A stretch of 64,000 nt of DNA from Bursaphelenchus xylophilus (Eukaryota; Nematoda; Chromadorea; Rhabditida; Aphelenchoididae), in NCBI GenBank assembly GCA_904066235.2, contig CAJFCV020000004.1, positions 12,028,001 to 12,092,000 on the forward strand. The letters are read 5' to 3'. Of the stretch, positions 13,811-24,889 are shown piece after piece. Every line of letters starts with the position of its first letter. Position 1 is the first letter of the stretch. A model generated the notes under the pieces. The model saw nothing but the letters and a program-made list of their open reading frames with translations. It was not told where the DNA came from and searched no databases. The translations under genes were made by a program, and so were the position numbers.

Positions 13811-14340
13811 CCTCTGTTATTAGCTGCTTCGCCATTCAAAAAACACAGGTCTTCATCTAAAGCCGGAAGAACACTACTTTAGGTAGACCTGCTTTATATG
13901 TATAAGTGTCCGCATGAAAACAAAAACAACGTCTTTATGAAGCCTTTATTCCCATTGTCATTCAATTTTGTCCGATTTGTTCGCAAGTGGATGTTACAAT
14001 TGGAAGCCTTATTTTGCTACTGGCTTCTGACTGCAGTCGACTTGTATACGTATTTCTTGCAAAGGATTAGTCGATGGTTACTGTAAGGTATTTTGTCACC
14101 TTACAGAGCCAAAAATAAGGTTTTAAATCGATTTCTCTTGGAAGAATCCAATTTTTTTAACATGGTAAGTACTTCTGTGGGGTGTGGAGTTACAGGCCGA
14201 GACATACACCAAAAAAAATCGCGAAATTTTTTTGTTCGCAAAATGCCCCTTTTTTATATAGGAACTACTAATTAAGAGGTAGTATTAATAAAATTCGATA
14301 TTGTAAAGCTTGTCAAGCTACCAGGGTTTACTTTAGCTCA
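13811..14340. other. Gene-free stretch
   Basis: No supported gene. About 14160-14230 resembles, with many changes, the terminal repeat of the 2.2 kb element that follows (GTAAGTACTT..., GAGACATACACC). Confidence 0.4.
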
Positions 14341-14544
14341 CAAGGAAAGTACTTTTATGGGGGCTCCTACTTTTTGACGGGACATACCTCAAAAAATCAG
14401 AAAAAATGTGCTGATCAAGGATATATAAATCTTAGCTGCCCATTTTAGGTTTTTAGGGGTGAAAACTCAATCGGAAGTTGACTTAAAGTCCTATATGAAA
14501 CCCTTTTCGCTTAAAACGCGTTTTGCCACACTTTGGAGCTTATA

Positions 14545-15780
14545 TCTCAAAAACTATTCATTTTTTTCCTCTGAAACTTTCTATATCCTCCTAAAATGTC
14601 ATAAAAATGTATTGGAAACTTTCAAAATCTGCGCCTAGCCAAAAACCTAAGAATGCCAGATTTTTTCGGGCATCTGATGACCTAAAACAAGGTATTTTGG
14701 CCGATTTCTCAAAAACTATTCATTTTTTTCCTCTGAAACCTTCTATATCCTCCTAAAATGTGATAAAAATGCATTGGAAACTTTCAAAATCTGCGCCTAG
14801 CCAAAAACCTAAGAATGCCAGATTTTTTCGGGCATCTGATGACCTAAAACAAGGTATTTTGGTCGATTTCTCAAAAACTATTCATTTTTTTCCTCTGAAA
14901 CTTTCTATATCCTCCTAGAATGTCATAAAAATGTATTGGAAACTTTCAAAATCTGCGCCTAGCCAAAAACCTAAGAATGCCAGATTTTTTCGGGCATCTG
15001 ATGACCTAAAACAAGGTATTTTGGTCGATTTCTCAAAAACTATTCATTTTTTTCCTCTGAAACTTTCTATATCCTCCTAGAATGTCATAAAAAAGTATTG
15101 GAAACTTTCAAAATCTGCGCCTAGCCAAAAACCTAAGAATGCCAGATTTTTTCGGGCATCTGATGACCTAAAACAAGGTATTTTGGTCGATTTCTCAAAA
15201 ACTATTCATTTTTTTCCTTTGAAACTTTCTATATCCTCCTAGAATGTCATAAAAATGTATTGGAAACTTTCAAAATCTGCGCCTAGCCAAAAACCTAAGA
15301 ATGCCAGATTTTTTCGGGCATCTGATGACCTAAAACAAGGTATTTTGGTCGATTTCTCAAAAACTATTCATTTTTTTCCTTTGAAACTTTCTATATCCTC
15401 CTAGAATGTCATAAAAATGTATTGGAAACTTTCAAAATCTGCGCCTAGCCAAAAACCTAGGAATGCCAGATTTTTTCGGGCATATGATGACCTAAAACAA
15501 GGTATTTTGGTCGATTTCTCAAAAACTATTCATTTTTTTCCTCTGAAACTTTCTATATCCCCCTAAAATCTCATAAAAAAGTATTGGAAACTTTCAAAAT
15601 CTGCGCCTAGCCAAAACCCTAAGAATGCCAGATTTTTTCGGGGTCAAGGTGATCTTGCACATGAGACATTGAATGTCCGATATCTCAAAAACTATATATT
15701 TGATCTTTCTGAAATTTTTATGGTTTGTTAGACGAGGCTAGAAGTTTAGTATTCCGGTTTCAAAATCTGCGCCTCGTCCG
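14545..15780 (+). repeat. 162-bp tandem satellite, about 7 units
   Basis: The phrase TCTCAAAAACTATTCATTTT recurs at 14545, 14707, 14869, 15031, 15193, 15355 and 15517, exactly 162 bp apart each time, and a variant at 15683. Inner units are nearly identical; the outermost ones are diverged, as expected from unequal exchange. Confidence 0.95.
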
Positions 15781-16252
15781 AACTGCATTTTTTATACCCG
15801 AAATGGTATGTTGTCTCAAGTGTAACATATCTTAGATGTAATTTTTAGTTTTCGGTGACAATTACAAAAATGTTCTACATGATCGAAAACATATACCCGA
15901 ACTCAATTTGCGCTGAAATAGCGCTTCGTTTTCTCGATTAGGGCATATCTTTTTTTAAAAATGATGTTACAGTATGCCGTCATACGGTAATTTTGGGCAA
16001 AAACAAAGAAAGCGAATGTTTTGTGCCTATCAGTGATTAAGTTGACCAATTTTCGTTCAATTCTGAGATGCCGATTTTAACAATGTCCGGGCCAAACTAC
16101 GATTTGTAATAAAACGCGTTTTAACTTTTCACAGATTTACAATTTTTATTTTGGCTTAAAATGATGTTTATTGAGTTTCTAAGATGTAATAAATCAGTCT
16201 TGGCCCAAAAATTTATTTTTCCGACCTTCAACTTCAAAAAAAGTTGATTCGG

Positions 16253-16333
16253 CCCAAAAGGGAAATCGAACCCGTGCGGCGTTCTCCCTCTTGATTCCCA
16301 GACTACGGCAGTAGCCACTCGGCCACACCGCTC
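16253..16333 (-). pseudogene. tRNA-like remnant (Leu/Ser class)
   Basis: Read on the minus strand, TGGCCGAGTGG matches a pol III A box and GGTTCGATTTCC is a near B box with one extra base, about 50 nt apart as in tRNAs with a long variable arm. D stem and anticodon stem do not pair properly, so it is probably a pseudogene or a SINE head. Confidence 0.4.
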
Positions 16334-16546
16334 TCTTCTGAAGGAAGAGACCGACTGCGCTTTTTATCGTTTCGAATGCATGCGCCTTTTGTAGGGAAAT
16401 TGAGCCAGTTTTTGGGCATTTTCACCCCTAAAAGCCCAAAATGGGCAGCTAAGATTTATATATCCTTGATCAGCACATTTTTTCTGATTTTTTGAGATAT
16501 GTCCCGTCAAAAAGTAGGAGCCCCCATAAAAGTACTTTCCTTGTCA

Positions 16547-17411
16547 AAACAAAGCACGTCAATCCAGCGCATTTCCTGAACCGTTTCGAAACTTCGTATC
16601 GTTTTCATTGGTTTTAAAAGAGGGACGAAATGTCGCGAAATTATCGGCACTTTTTCTCGCCCGAAATAATTGCTTTTTCTCGAAAAGGAAGAAGAAAGAT
16701 AAGAAAATGCGTTTTATCGGATAGTGACATTTCGTTTTGACGAATCACCAAAAAGGGGCGGGAAATTTTTTCTTCTATTTTGGATTGACGTGCAAAGCCT
16801 TTGATTAGGCAAAAGTTTGGTCAAAAAGTTGCGTGGTGTTCCTAGAAAAGTTCCGAGGGTTCTTTCACCCTTACAACCAACTTTTACATATCCTGAATCA
16901 GAAAAATTTTATGTATGCCAGACTTTTGATGAAGACACCAGTCGTGTTTGCGCAGTTCTGGTTTCAGTTTTTTTTTTGGAAAAACGAATTTTGTGGCAGT
17001 GAAAATTTTCCATTTTCCATCTTGCGGCAAGTACTCGTTATTTCCCCCGACATACCGATAAAATCCTTTCTAAAGTGAATCAAATCGTTTTATCACACGA
17101 ATAGCAATTCCTAAAGTTTTAGCTCGTGCTTTCCAACCATCAATCTTTTTTCGAGATGTTATTGAAACCGTATATCGCCGCTTATGCATCAATTCCTTCC
17201 CAATGTGGACGTCTGCCACGTTTTCGCCAAGAATAGTATTGCTTTCATGTTTTTGGTGGTGTTGTTTTTTGCTCTCTACACACTTTCTTTGCGGTCTAGA
17301 CCCTGTAGGCGTTCCGTTCGGAAGGTGAGGTCTTCTGGAATCAATTAAACTTTGATGACGGGTCGGAAGAGTGCAGGGTTATATGGCATGAAGTTGTTTT
17401 TGCTTGATGGT
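16547..17411. other. Gene-free stretch
   Basis: No supported gene and no repeat I can pair with another copy; AT-rich. Confidence 0.4.
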
Positions 17412-17815
17412 TACAAGGGAAATATGCCAAGTGCTGCTCTCAGATTTTTTAAAAAATTTTGTGCATATTTTGTGTATAGGCGGCAAATCAGTTGTTAAAA
17501 ATTGTAGCTTGCGCTTTGCAGGGGCACCCCAGATATCCAACGGTCTTTGCGGCCGAGAGAATATGCAAAATGCGGAGGTCGGCCATAGAGAAAACATTTT
17601 TTGGCTATATCTTTGCCAGTTTCAACTAAAAAAGTCTGATTTTTTGTGGAAACATTACACTCTACAGTAGAAATAGGCATCAAACTTTCCATGTCAAAAT
17701 TCGCAAAAAAAAATATTCATTTTTACCAACTTCCGACTCAAAAAATACCGGTTTTTTCTCAAAGTTCGAGCTAGGAATCTCAAATTTGTCTTAAAAAATC
17801 GTCTCATAGTGATCC
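17412..17815. mobile_element. Family A element, one end degraded
   Basis: Starts AAGGGAAATATGCCAAGTGC and keeps the core GAAACATTACACTCTACAGT and GTAGAAATAGGCATCAAACT. Confidence 0.65.
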
Positions 17816-18642
17816 GAACAAACCAAAAATAGCCGGGGAAGACTTGGACAACATTGTTTCGAAAGCCTTAAAGCCAACTCGCCTCGAGACAGCTGTGAAG
17901 TTCACCTATAAAACGGTAATTTACGAACGTTTTATGTGCCCACATGCGCTGTGGTCGACTTTACAATAAAACTTTTATAGTGGTGAAGAGCTGGGCACGG
18001 GTTCCGTACCGTCTATAAATTTGAAGGGCTCTTCTAAATCACATAACGTTTCTTGCTCAAAATTACCGTTTCCTTCACGTCAATAAGTGTCTTAAAGTGG
18101 ATGAACTATAACTTTGGGGGTCTTTTTTGGTCCCACTGGTTTTTGATCCTTAAGATTCTAGCGTAGAGAATAGATTAATGATGAATAATCCAGTCAAAAA
18201 ATGCTGACAAAACGTCATTTTGCGTGTAACTAAAATTTAAGTGCTTCTGGATTTTACTCTTTGATTACATTGTGAAAATTACATCCGCTCTCTTGTCGAG
18301 GAATTCCCTTCCTGTTATGAACCACATTTTCATTCATTTGTCACAATTTCAGGGCTATTTTTGGTGTTTTCCATAGAAGGAAAAAAGTTTAATCCGCCGT
18401 TTCACAGGCCTGTTGGGGATCTTCGTCTTTTGGGGGCTCTTTTGTATTGTAACTTTTTATATGGCACCTACTTTTTATGGCATGAAAAATATGTTCTTTG
18501 AGCTTTGTATCGTTTCAAACCTTGATTATTGTACCAGTCCGCTCGCAAAGCTGTTTTTTTTTGTTTAATTTCTGGCGTTGATGAAAATACTAGAGAATTT
18601 TGGAATGCGCATGAAAAATTTTAAAAAATATATCACAAGGAA
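17816..18642. other. Gene-free stretch
   Basis: No supported gene and nothing recognisable. Confidence 0.35.
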
Positions 18643-18985
18643 AATATTCCAAGTGCAACGCTTAAGTTTTCTCTTAACTTTGCACGCATTTCCGGTATAA
18701 GCCACATATCAATTCCTGAAAATTTTAGCTCGCATTTTTCAGAGGCGGCCGAGAAACGCAGATAACGGTCAGAGAGAAGAACACCTGTAGGTCATATATT
18801 TGCCCGGCTTGTTTAGAAAAAATATTTTTTTTGTGGAAAAATTGCCTTCTACAATAGAAATAGGCATCACAAATTTTTCATGCCAAAATTCACAAAAAAG
18901 TGTCCATTTTTTCAAAACGTTCGCTATAAATCTTTTTTGCAGTCGTTCCTGTAAAGAGCGAGCTAGTCGTTTTGCCTACGTTTCG
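18643..18985. mobile_element. Family A element, degraded
   Basis: ACAAGGAAAATATTCCAAGT at the left end and core TAGAAATAGGCATCACAAAT; right terminus lost. Confidence 0.6.
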
Positions 18986-19601
18986 GAAAAAATATTTTAT
19001 ATTTTGCTTTGGTTCACAATTAAACCTACTGTTGAAGTCTCCGAGGACACAACCTTACACAAACCGAGTAGTTTGGTGATACAAAATTAAAATACTGAAT
19101 TTCAAAGCGAAAAGTTGGGTTGCCAATAAAATTAAAACGCAAAGCCAAGAATGGGGTTTATATTTTTCTCACAGTAAGCATAATTTTATAAAAACAAAGG
19201 ACGGAAGTACTCAAAGCGGCTAACAATAAGTAATTTTACTGGTAAAATCTATTAAGTGCTAATGTATATTAGTTTTTGTAGTAATTTTTTGAACAAACAC
19301 TCAAAATAAGCGTAACCCACATCTTTAAAAACACAATTAAGAAGTCGTGTGAAGCAACACTATCATCTTGCAGTTAAAAACCTTGATAAACGTGGTTCCA
19401 CCTTTGCTGAATCTATAAAATTGACCTTGGGGCAATTTTTAATAGTCTGAAAACGGATCTCGGAAATTTTTTGATTAATTTTTGAAAGGCAATGGGTTGG
19501 TAACCAATTTTTTGCTATAAAAATGTACTGTTAGTTGTTATAGTACGAAAAAATATGTCACATCTAATAGCGAATTAAGGTTTTTTACTTCTTCTCAAAT
19601 T

Positions 19602-19715
19602 TCGGGCCGGGCCGCGGGCTGGGCCGGGCCGAAGAAAAATTGAAACGGGCCGGGCCGCGCCGACCTCTTCCGGCCCGCGGGCCGGGCCGCGATTTTCGGC
19701 CCGGGCCGGCCCGAG
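19602..19715. repeat. GC-rich GGGCCGGGCC palindromic repeat (family H)
   Basis: Many overlapping GGGCCGGGCC/CGGCCCGGGCC blocks that are largely self-complementary, in an otherwise AT-rich region. A related motif (GGCTCTCGGGCCGGCCC) occurs near 63015. Confidence 0.7.
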
Positions 19716-20588
19716 AGCCAAGTCTAGTTCCGGTAAAGACTTGGTCAAGGATTTGTAATACTCTTTGAGACTGTTGTCCCGTGATTTACTTCTAATTAGC
19801 TAACTCCACGTCCTGCTCTTTGCCCTCTGGCCATTTTGCGTAACCTTTTTTTTGCTTTGAGTTGCTACTCGGTTGAACTGGATTCGTGTCGGGCGAAATT
19901 TCCGGTGCCTACAGCAAAATAATTCTCCTACCCGGGTTCCTAAATAGTCGTGACGTCGGGGCCGAAAAATTAAATGAGCTAGATAATCGACGGCGGGACT
20001 GGCCGAGGTCAGAAGGGAGAGGTCAGAAAGGCACCTTTCCCCTCCTCGACGGGGGCCCCGGAAAACGGCATTCCTTTCGCGGGAGAAGGAGTAGTTTGCG
20101 GGCCGCCGCCGCCGGGCTTGATGGGGCAACCCGCATGGTTTCTTTCCTGCCTCAATCTCTTTCCGCCCCTTAACAATGTTCTGCGGACAACATCGTCTCC
20201 GTGCTTTTATCCGCGTACACTTGGGCCCGGTGTCCGGTTTTTGGGAGAGGGTATGGGAGGATTGGTGATGAGTGGAGAATATGGATGCTGACAAATCGCA
20301 GCGAGTTGAAGCGTATTGATGAAGTCGGCGTTAAAACGCGTTGGCTTCTAAATTGATCTGGATTTTTTCTGCAATAGCTGTTGGATTGATACCTGGGAAA
20401 TCACACTAGTTTTTGCTATAATCGACTATTTAAAATAGTCGATTATATTCGCAAAAGTTGCAACCTGAATTTTGCAAGGCACATTGCCGAATTCATCGAA
20501 GTTTTTCATACAAAAAATGCCGAAAATCGGCTGAATTTTGGCAATTGGATGTAGAGCAAGGTGAATGTAAAAAATCGAAGTTTACATT
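19716..20588. other. Gene-free, partly GC-rich stretch
   Basis: No supported gene. An open minus-strand frame at 19800-20294 lacks domains and splice context. A 29-bp perfect palindrome lies at 20418-20446. Confidence 0.4.
20418..20446. repeat. 29-bp perfect palindrome
   Basis: Arms ATAATCGACTATTT and AAATAGTCGATTAT around a single central A. Confidence 0.8.
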
Positions 20589-20589
20589 T

Positions 20590-22175
20590 TCAGTCTGTCG
20601 GTAAAATAATGAGCACTTTGTCGCATCGAAAATCGCATCGCGTCCGATAAAATGAATGGCGTCGCACATCAGATACAAACGGAATGCCAAGGATTTTTGG
20701 CATTTATTTTTTTAAAATTTTTTTATGGGCCTCGGGAAAATTGATAGTTTTCAAGGTATGATTGCGGCATTCTTCCAAGATATGAACCAAATTAAAGAAA
20801 AGACATCTACCTATTTTTAAAAATTAATTTGGGGTCTGGCGACCTCATGGGAAGCCTACAAAAAGGTTGCAAAATTTGGAATTTTTGAAAACGCTGATTC
20901 GAATTTTGCCAATACGCAACTTATATTAAGAAATCTGATTTGGAGGAGTTATCAATAATGTTATTTTCTTTCTATATGAAAAGTTTCGGCAGAATTGGTC
21001 TGCAAGTTTTGGAGATGATGGCGAAATACATCAAACTTGGTATATCAAAAAATTTTTTCGGTTTTGCAACGGCTAAGGCTGCTCACTGCATGGACACATT
21101 CATTATTGGGTATCTCAGCTTATAAAACCTTCTTTCAGAGTCCATAATGCCAAATTAAATGACATTTTGCCATCAATTTAGCATGAATAACATACGTCTT
21201 CACATGTTCATATTTGGGTTTGCTACATCGGTAATCTATGTTTTGAAAACGTAATAACGTCCTTTCGTTGGCTACGTATTTCTTTTTAGATGGAAAAGAA
21301 TCTCCACCATATGTTTTCATTACTTTACCATGTACAACATGATTAAAATAAGATTCAGAAAAGGGCTAGCAGTTGGGCTCAGACCTCGTTTGGACTTGTT
21401 AAGGTGTCCCCTTTTAATAAAAACTAGAATGACGTTGCCGCGTTGCCAAAGCGCCGGCCGGCGACATAGCCTCCTAAGATGGTCTCACTATCATGGATAA
21501 TACGGAATTGATACAGACATGCAAAGTGAGAAACATACGGATTATTTCTTTGACCCATCGACGGTTTTAGTTAGTAACATAGTTTTTAATTCTTTTTTTG
21601 AAGCCTATCATCCGTTTTTTGGTACAAATTTCGATATTATACATGATCTATACAACAACCTAGTTCCTCAACTTTTGAACTTTTTAGGGTAAAAACGGAT
21701 GTTTTGAAACTAATTTCATCTTATAATCAATATAACTTTTTGTAAGAATGATTTGCAGCTTCAAAACCTTAAAAAAAATTAGTGGTGAATATTGTCATGT
21801 ATAACATGCTGACGTTATGGCACACTGTGAAAACCGTCTTTTTTACCCGGTAATTGATAGATTAGATCTAAATGAGCATGATTGGTGAAGAAAACCCGCA
21901 ATTCCTACAATCGCAATATTTTTCAGTTCCGAAAACGCCTGTTTTAATCCCAAATTTTCAAATCGCATCAACTTTTTTTTGTATAGACGAATTTTGTTAA
22001 TATTTTGGATATTTCCTATATGGACCAATGCTAATAGAACCTCCAAATCAGATTTCTCGATTTAAGTAAAAAAATTTTGTATCTGATGTGCGTCGCGACA
22101 AAATCAAACCGCTTTTCACTTCAGCGACGCGTTTGGCGTAACTTGATTTGCTCATTATTTTCCCGACAGACTGAT
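20590..22175. mobile_element. Family B element split by a 1.4 kb insertion
   Basis: The left part (20590-20665) and right part (22090-22175) rejoin into a normal B element of about 160 bp once the insertion and one copy of the 7-bp duplication are removed. Confidence 0.8.
20666..22089. mobile_element. 1.4 kb element with ACATCAGATACAAA termini
   Basis: 1424 bp with 14-bp perfect inverted ends (ACATCAGATACAAA, TTTGTATCTGATGT) flanked on both sides by GCGTCGC, a 7-bp target duplication. Subterminal GAAATCTGATTTGGAGG occurs inverted near both ends. Open frames inside are short and match no transposase I know, so it looks non-autonomous. Confidence 0.8.
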
Positions 22176-22244
22176 CGTCAAGATACACAACCTTGAGCCG
22201 CCGCTGACGTCTCTTTCATAAAGAGGGTATGAATGAAATAACTC

Positions 22245-22505
22245 TACAGTAACGAACCTGATCCACTGGCAAAAAACGTACCGTTTTGCATCCGGCAAGT
22301 ATCAAAAATGTGGCAAAATGCTTCCCTCTCTAAGTGAAAGGAACTTTGTTTTGAAGGGCGCGCCCTTTCTCCTCACAAAAAGAGCGGGCGCGATTTTGAA
22401 ATCTAAGTTTTTTCACTTGGAGAGGGAAGTATTTTGCCACATTTTTGATACTTCCTGGATGCAAAATGGTACGTTTTTTGCCATTGGGTCAGGTTCCCCA
22501 CTGTA
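22245..22505. mobile_element. Family C element
   Basis: TACAGT...ACTGTA ends; inner arms pair along the whole length around GGGCGCGCCC. Confidence 0.8.
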
Positions 22506-22994
22506 CATCGGCGGGGCAAAAAATATTTTTTTCTGATCTTTTCGCTGCGTCTTCTACACTCTCTCATAACTTCTCCAGTACTGTCTATTACTCCTTTGAT
22601 TCCTTTACATTCCCTTCACAGCGATTTTATGAAAATCCAAGTTTCCTCGAACAATCTTTGCTCGGCTCCAACTACGTACGTAAATCCCAATTGGCGGCTC
22701 TTTTGACGCAACTTTTGGAACTTTTGGAACTCATTAAGCTCATTGAAACGTTGTCCAATTCCGGGTTTTTTTTATAGACTGCGGACTTTTTAAATGCTCC
22801 CCATAGACTAAATATAATTTCAAATTAAAGGAATGCGATCTCGAATGGGCCGGGGGTTTTCTGGCGGACGGCAATTTTGGATCCTCCTTTTTTTGGGGGG
22901 TCTTGTGTTCTTAATTTTGTCTAATGCACTTCACAATGAAGTTGCCATTTCGGAAGGGGAAATTCGATTGAGATTTGTAATAGGAAAAGTGGTT

Positions 22995-23126
22995 ATCAGT
23001 CTGCCGGGAAAGTAATGAGCACTCTGTCGCATGGAAAATGGCATCGCCGCCGGGAAAATGAATTTTCTTGGGATAAAATCAAATTCTATTCAGCGGCAAC
23101 GACTCATTATTTTTCCGACAAACTGG
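22995..23126. mobile_element. Family B element, subtype i
   Basis: ATCAGTCTGCCGGGAAAGTA to TTATTTTTCCGACAAACTGG with the GCATCGCC...GAAAATGAATT core. Confidence 0.75.
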
Positions 23127-23311
23127 TCTCGTTGATCCCTTTGGAATATTCATTAGTTTCTTTTCTAATCGTTTTTGGGATGGTTTAAGGAGACAGTATT
23201 CCGATTGCAACTACCTGAATTTGATGAAATTTTTTTACGTGAAGTTCAAACCGGTGATAAATTAGTTTGTAAGGCTTTTAATTTTTGCTCTGCAAAGCTT
23301 AGAAAGCTATA

Positions 23312-23564
23312 GTTGAGGACGTGATTCAGTGGCAAAAAACGTGCAATTTTACATCTGGGAAGTACCAAAAATGTGGCAAAATGCCTCCCCCTCCAAGTGA
23401 AAAAACCTCGTTTTGAAGGGCGCCCTTTTCCTTCACAAAAAGAGCTGGCACGCTTTTGAAACCTGGGTTTTCTCACTTGGAGAGGGAGGTATTTTGCCAC
23501 ATTTTTAATGCTTCCTGGATGCAAAGTGGTACGTTTTTTGCCACTTGATCAGGTCCCCCACTGT
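23312..23564. mobile_element. Family C element
   Basis: Left tip worn, right tip CAGGTCCCCCACTGTA intact; internal arms with ATGTGGCAAAATGCCTCC and GAGGTATTTTGCCACAT. Confidence 0.75.
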
Positions 23565-23628
23565 ATGTGCGATTCTACTATAATATTTCCCGGTATTCGA
23601 GATGCAAGAAAAATCGACCACTGGCACT

Positions 23629-23779
23629 TTGCATGAGTCTGTTGCGAAAATAATGAGCTCTGTCGCAACCGCACCACCGTTGAGAAAATGAATGTTGTCG
23701 CGGCAAAATCGAACTGCTTTTCACTTCAGCAAGATGGTACATAGCGATACAGCGTTTATTATTTTCCCGACGGACTTTT
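23629..23779. mobile_element. Family B element, subtype i
   Basis: AGTCTGTTGCGAAAATAATG to TATTATTTTCCCGACGGACT with the TTTTCACTTCAGC core. Confidence 0.7.
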
Positions 23780-23982
23780 AGAAAAATTCCCAATTTCGGG
23801 CCTTTTTTGAAGTTATTCGCATTGAAGATCTAATTAAAAGCATGAATAGCTGAAAACCGACCGCAAATGGAACTTTTCTCGAGGATAGACCGGCCAATTA
23901 GAAGATATGGTTAGCAAAAACAAAGCAATTTTATTTTCCTCAATTCCCGTTTTGCCCAATCGACAGCGTTCCCTTGAAAGTT

Positions 23983-24120
23983 ATCAGTTTGTCGAGAAAA
24001 TAATGAGCAAAATGTCGCTGTAAAAAAAAATTAATTTTGTCGCGAAACCATTCATTTTTCCGGCAGCGATGCGAATTTTCGCTGCGACAGAGTGCTCATT
24101 ATTTTCCCGACAAACTGATA
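23983..24120. mobile_element. Family B element, subtype i
   Basis: ATCAGTTTGTCGAGAAAATA to ATTATTTTCCCGACAAACTG. Confidence 0.75.
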
Positions 24121-24889
24121 TGTTTTAATCTTAAAAAAAAATGATGTGTTGAACAGGCCTCTGTACAATTTTAAATTCCAAAAAACGCTCATTAAAACCC
24201 TTGTGCGAAAACACAAAAAGCAAAACATGTGCGGTCTTATTATGTCAACTTTAATAGGCATCCTATTATTTCAAACATCCTTTGAACTTCGGGCAGCCGT
24301 CGTTTCACGGTATTCGCGCGTTTCCTGCATACGAGATGCTGGCTTGTTTGGGGCTTTTGTTCCCTTCGGAGCTTGGCAAGTTTCACTTAATGTCGATGTA
24401 AACAGGGGTCTATTCAGAAGTTTGGCGTACTTCATTTCTAAAAAAAGCTTGGCATGGAAGGCAAGGGCATCGGAGATCGGCTGTTTGTATAGCGCTGCGT
24501 TGCTTTTGAAGCTGTAAAAGAGAGGTTGTCAATGGATTTAGAAAGATGAACTTCTTGGAGACTATTCTCTTTTTTTATATACTGTTTTCTTGAGTTGGTG
24601 TTGCTGGAGATGTAGCACGGCAACCCAGAGAGTCTCCCGTTTTCTTTCGGTAACTAGCCTACCTATTATCGATTGAATTTACTCGAAATACCATAACCCA
24701 ATTTTTGTATGGTTTTTTCAACCGAAAAATATGTTCCTCCGAATTACAGGGTGTCCCAAAAAATGCATGTTTTTCCATGGGTCCTGACGCGATAATGTTT
24801 AGGTCAGGCCAAAAGATTCCAAAAGATTTTTGTACCGCTAAAACCTCCGTGTTTTTTTGTCCTAGACATTTCAGTTTTGTGTTCATATC
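24121..24889. other. Gene-free stretch
   Basis: No supported gene. At 24745 a single TACAGGGTGTCCCAAAAAAT resembles a Tc1/mariner-type end without a visible partner. Confidence 0.4.

Larger units (their letters stand above)
14341..16543. mobile_element. 2.2 kb inverted-repeat element carrying a 162-bp satellite
   Basis: Left terminus 14341-14466 and right terminus 16418-16543 are inverted repeats of about 126 bp, for instance CAAGGAAAGTACTTTTATGG against CCATAAAAGTACTTTCCTTG. TCA flanks both sides (14338-14340, 16544-16546), consistent with a 3-bp target duplication. Inside lie a tandem satellite and a tRNA-like remnant but no transposase. The 3-bp duplication would fit PIF/Harbinger-like elements, which is inference only. 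Confidence 0.8.

Noticed and set aside
19800..20294. Open minus-strand frame of 164 codons
   Set aside because: Arg/Ser-rich with no domain, in a GC-rich block where stops are rare; no splice context.
22833..23015. Small frame with a hydrophobic segment (RQFWILLFLGGLVFLILSN)
   Set aside because: It runs into a family B terminus and has no neighbouring exon; a signal-anchor exon of a lost gene is possible but unsupported.
24146..24517. 123-codon frame on the plus strand
   Set aside because: No recognised domain, begins at the edge of a B element, and has no convincing splice sites.
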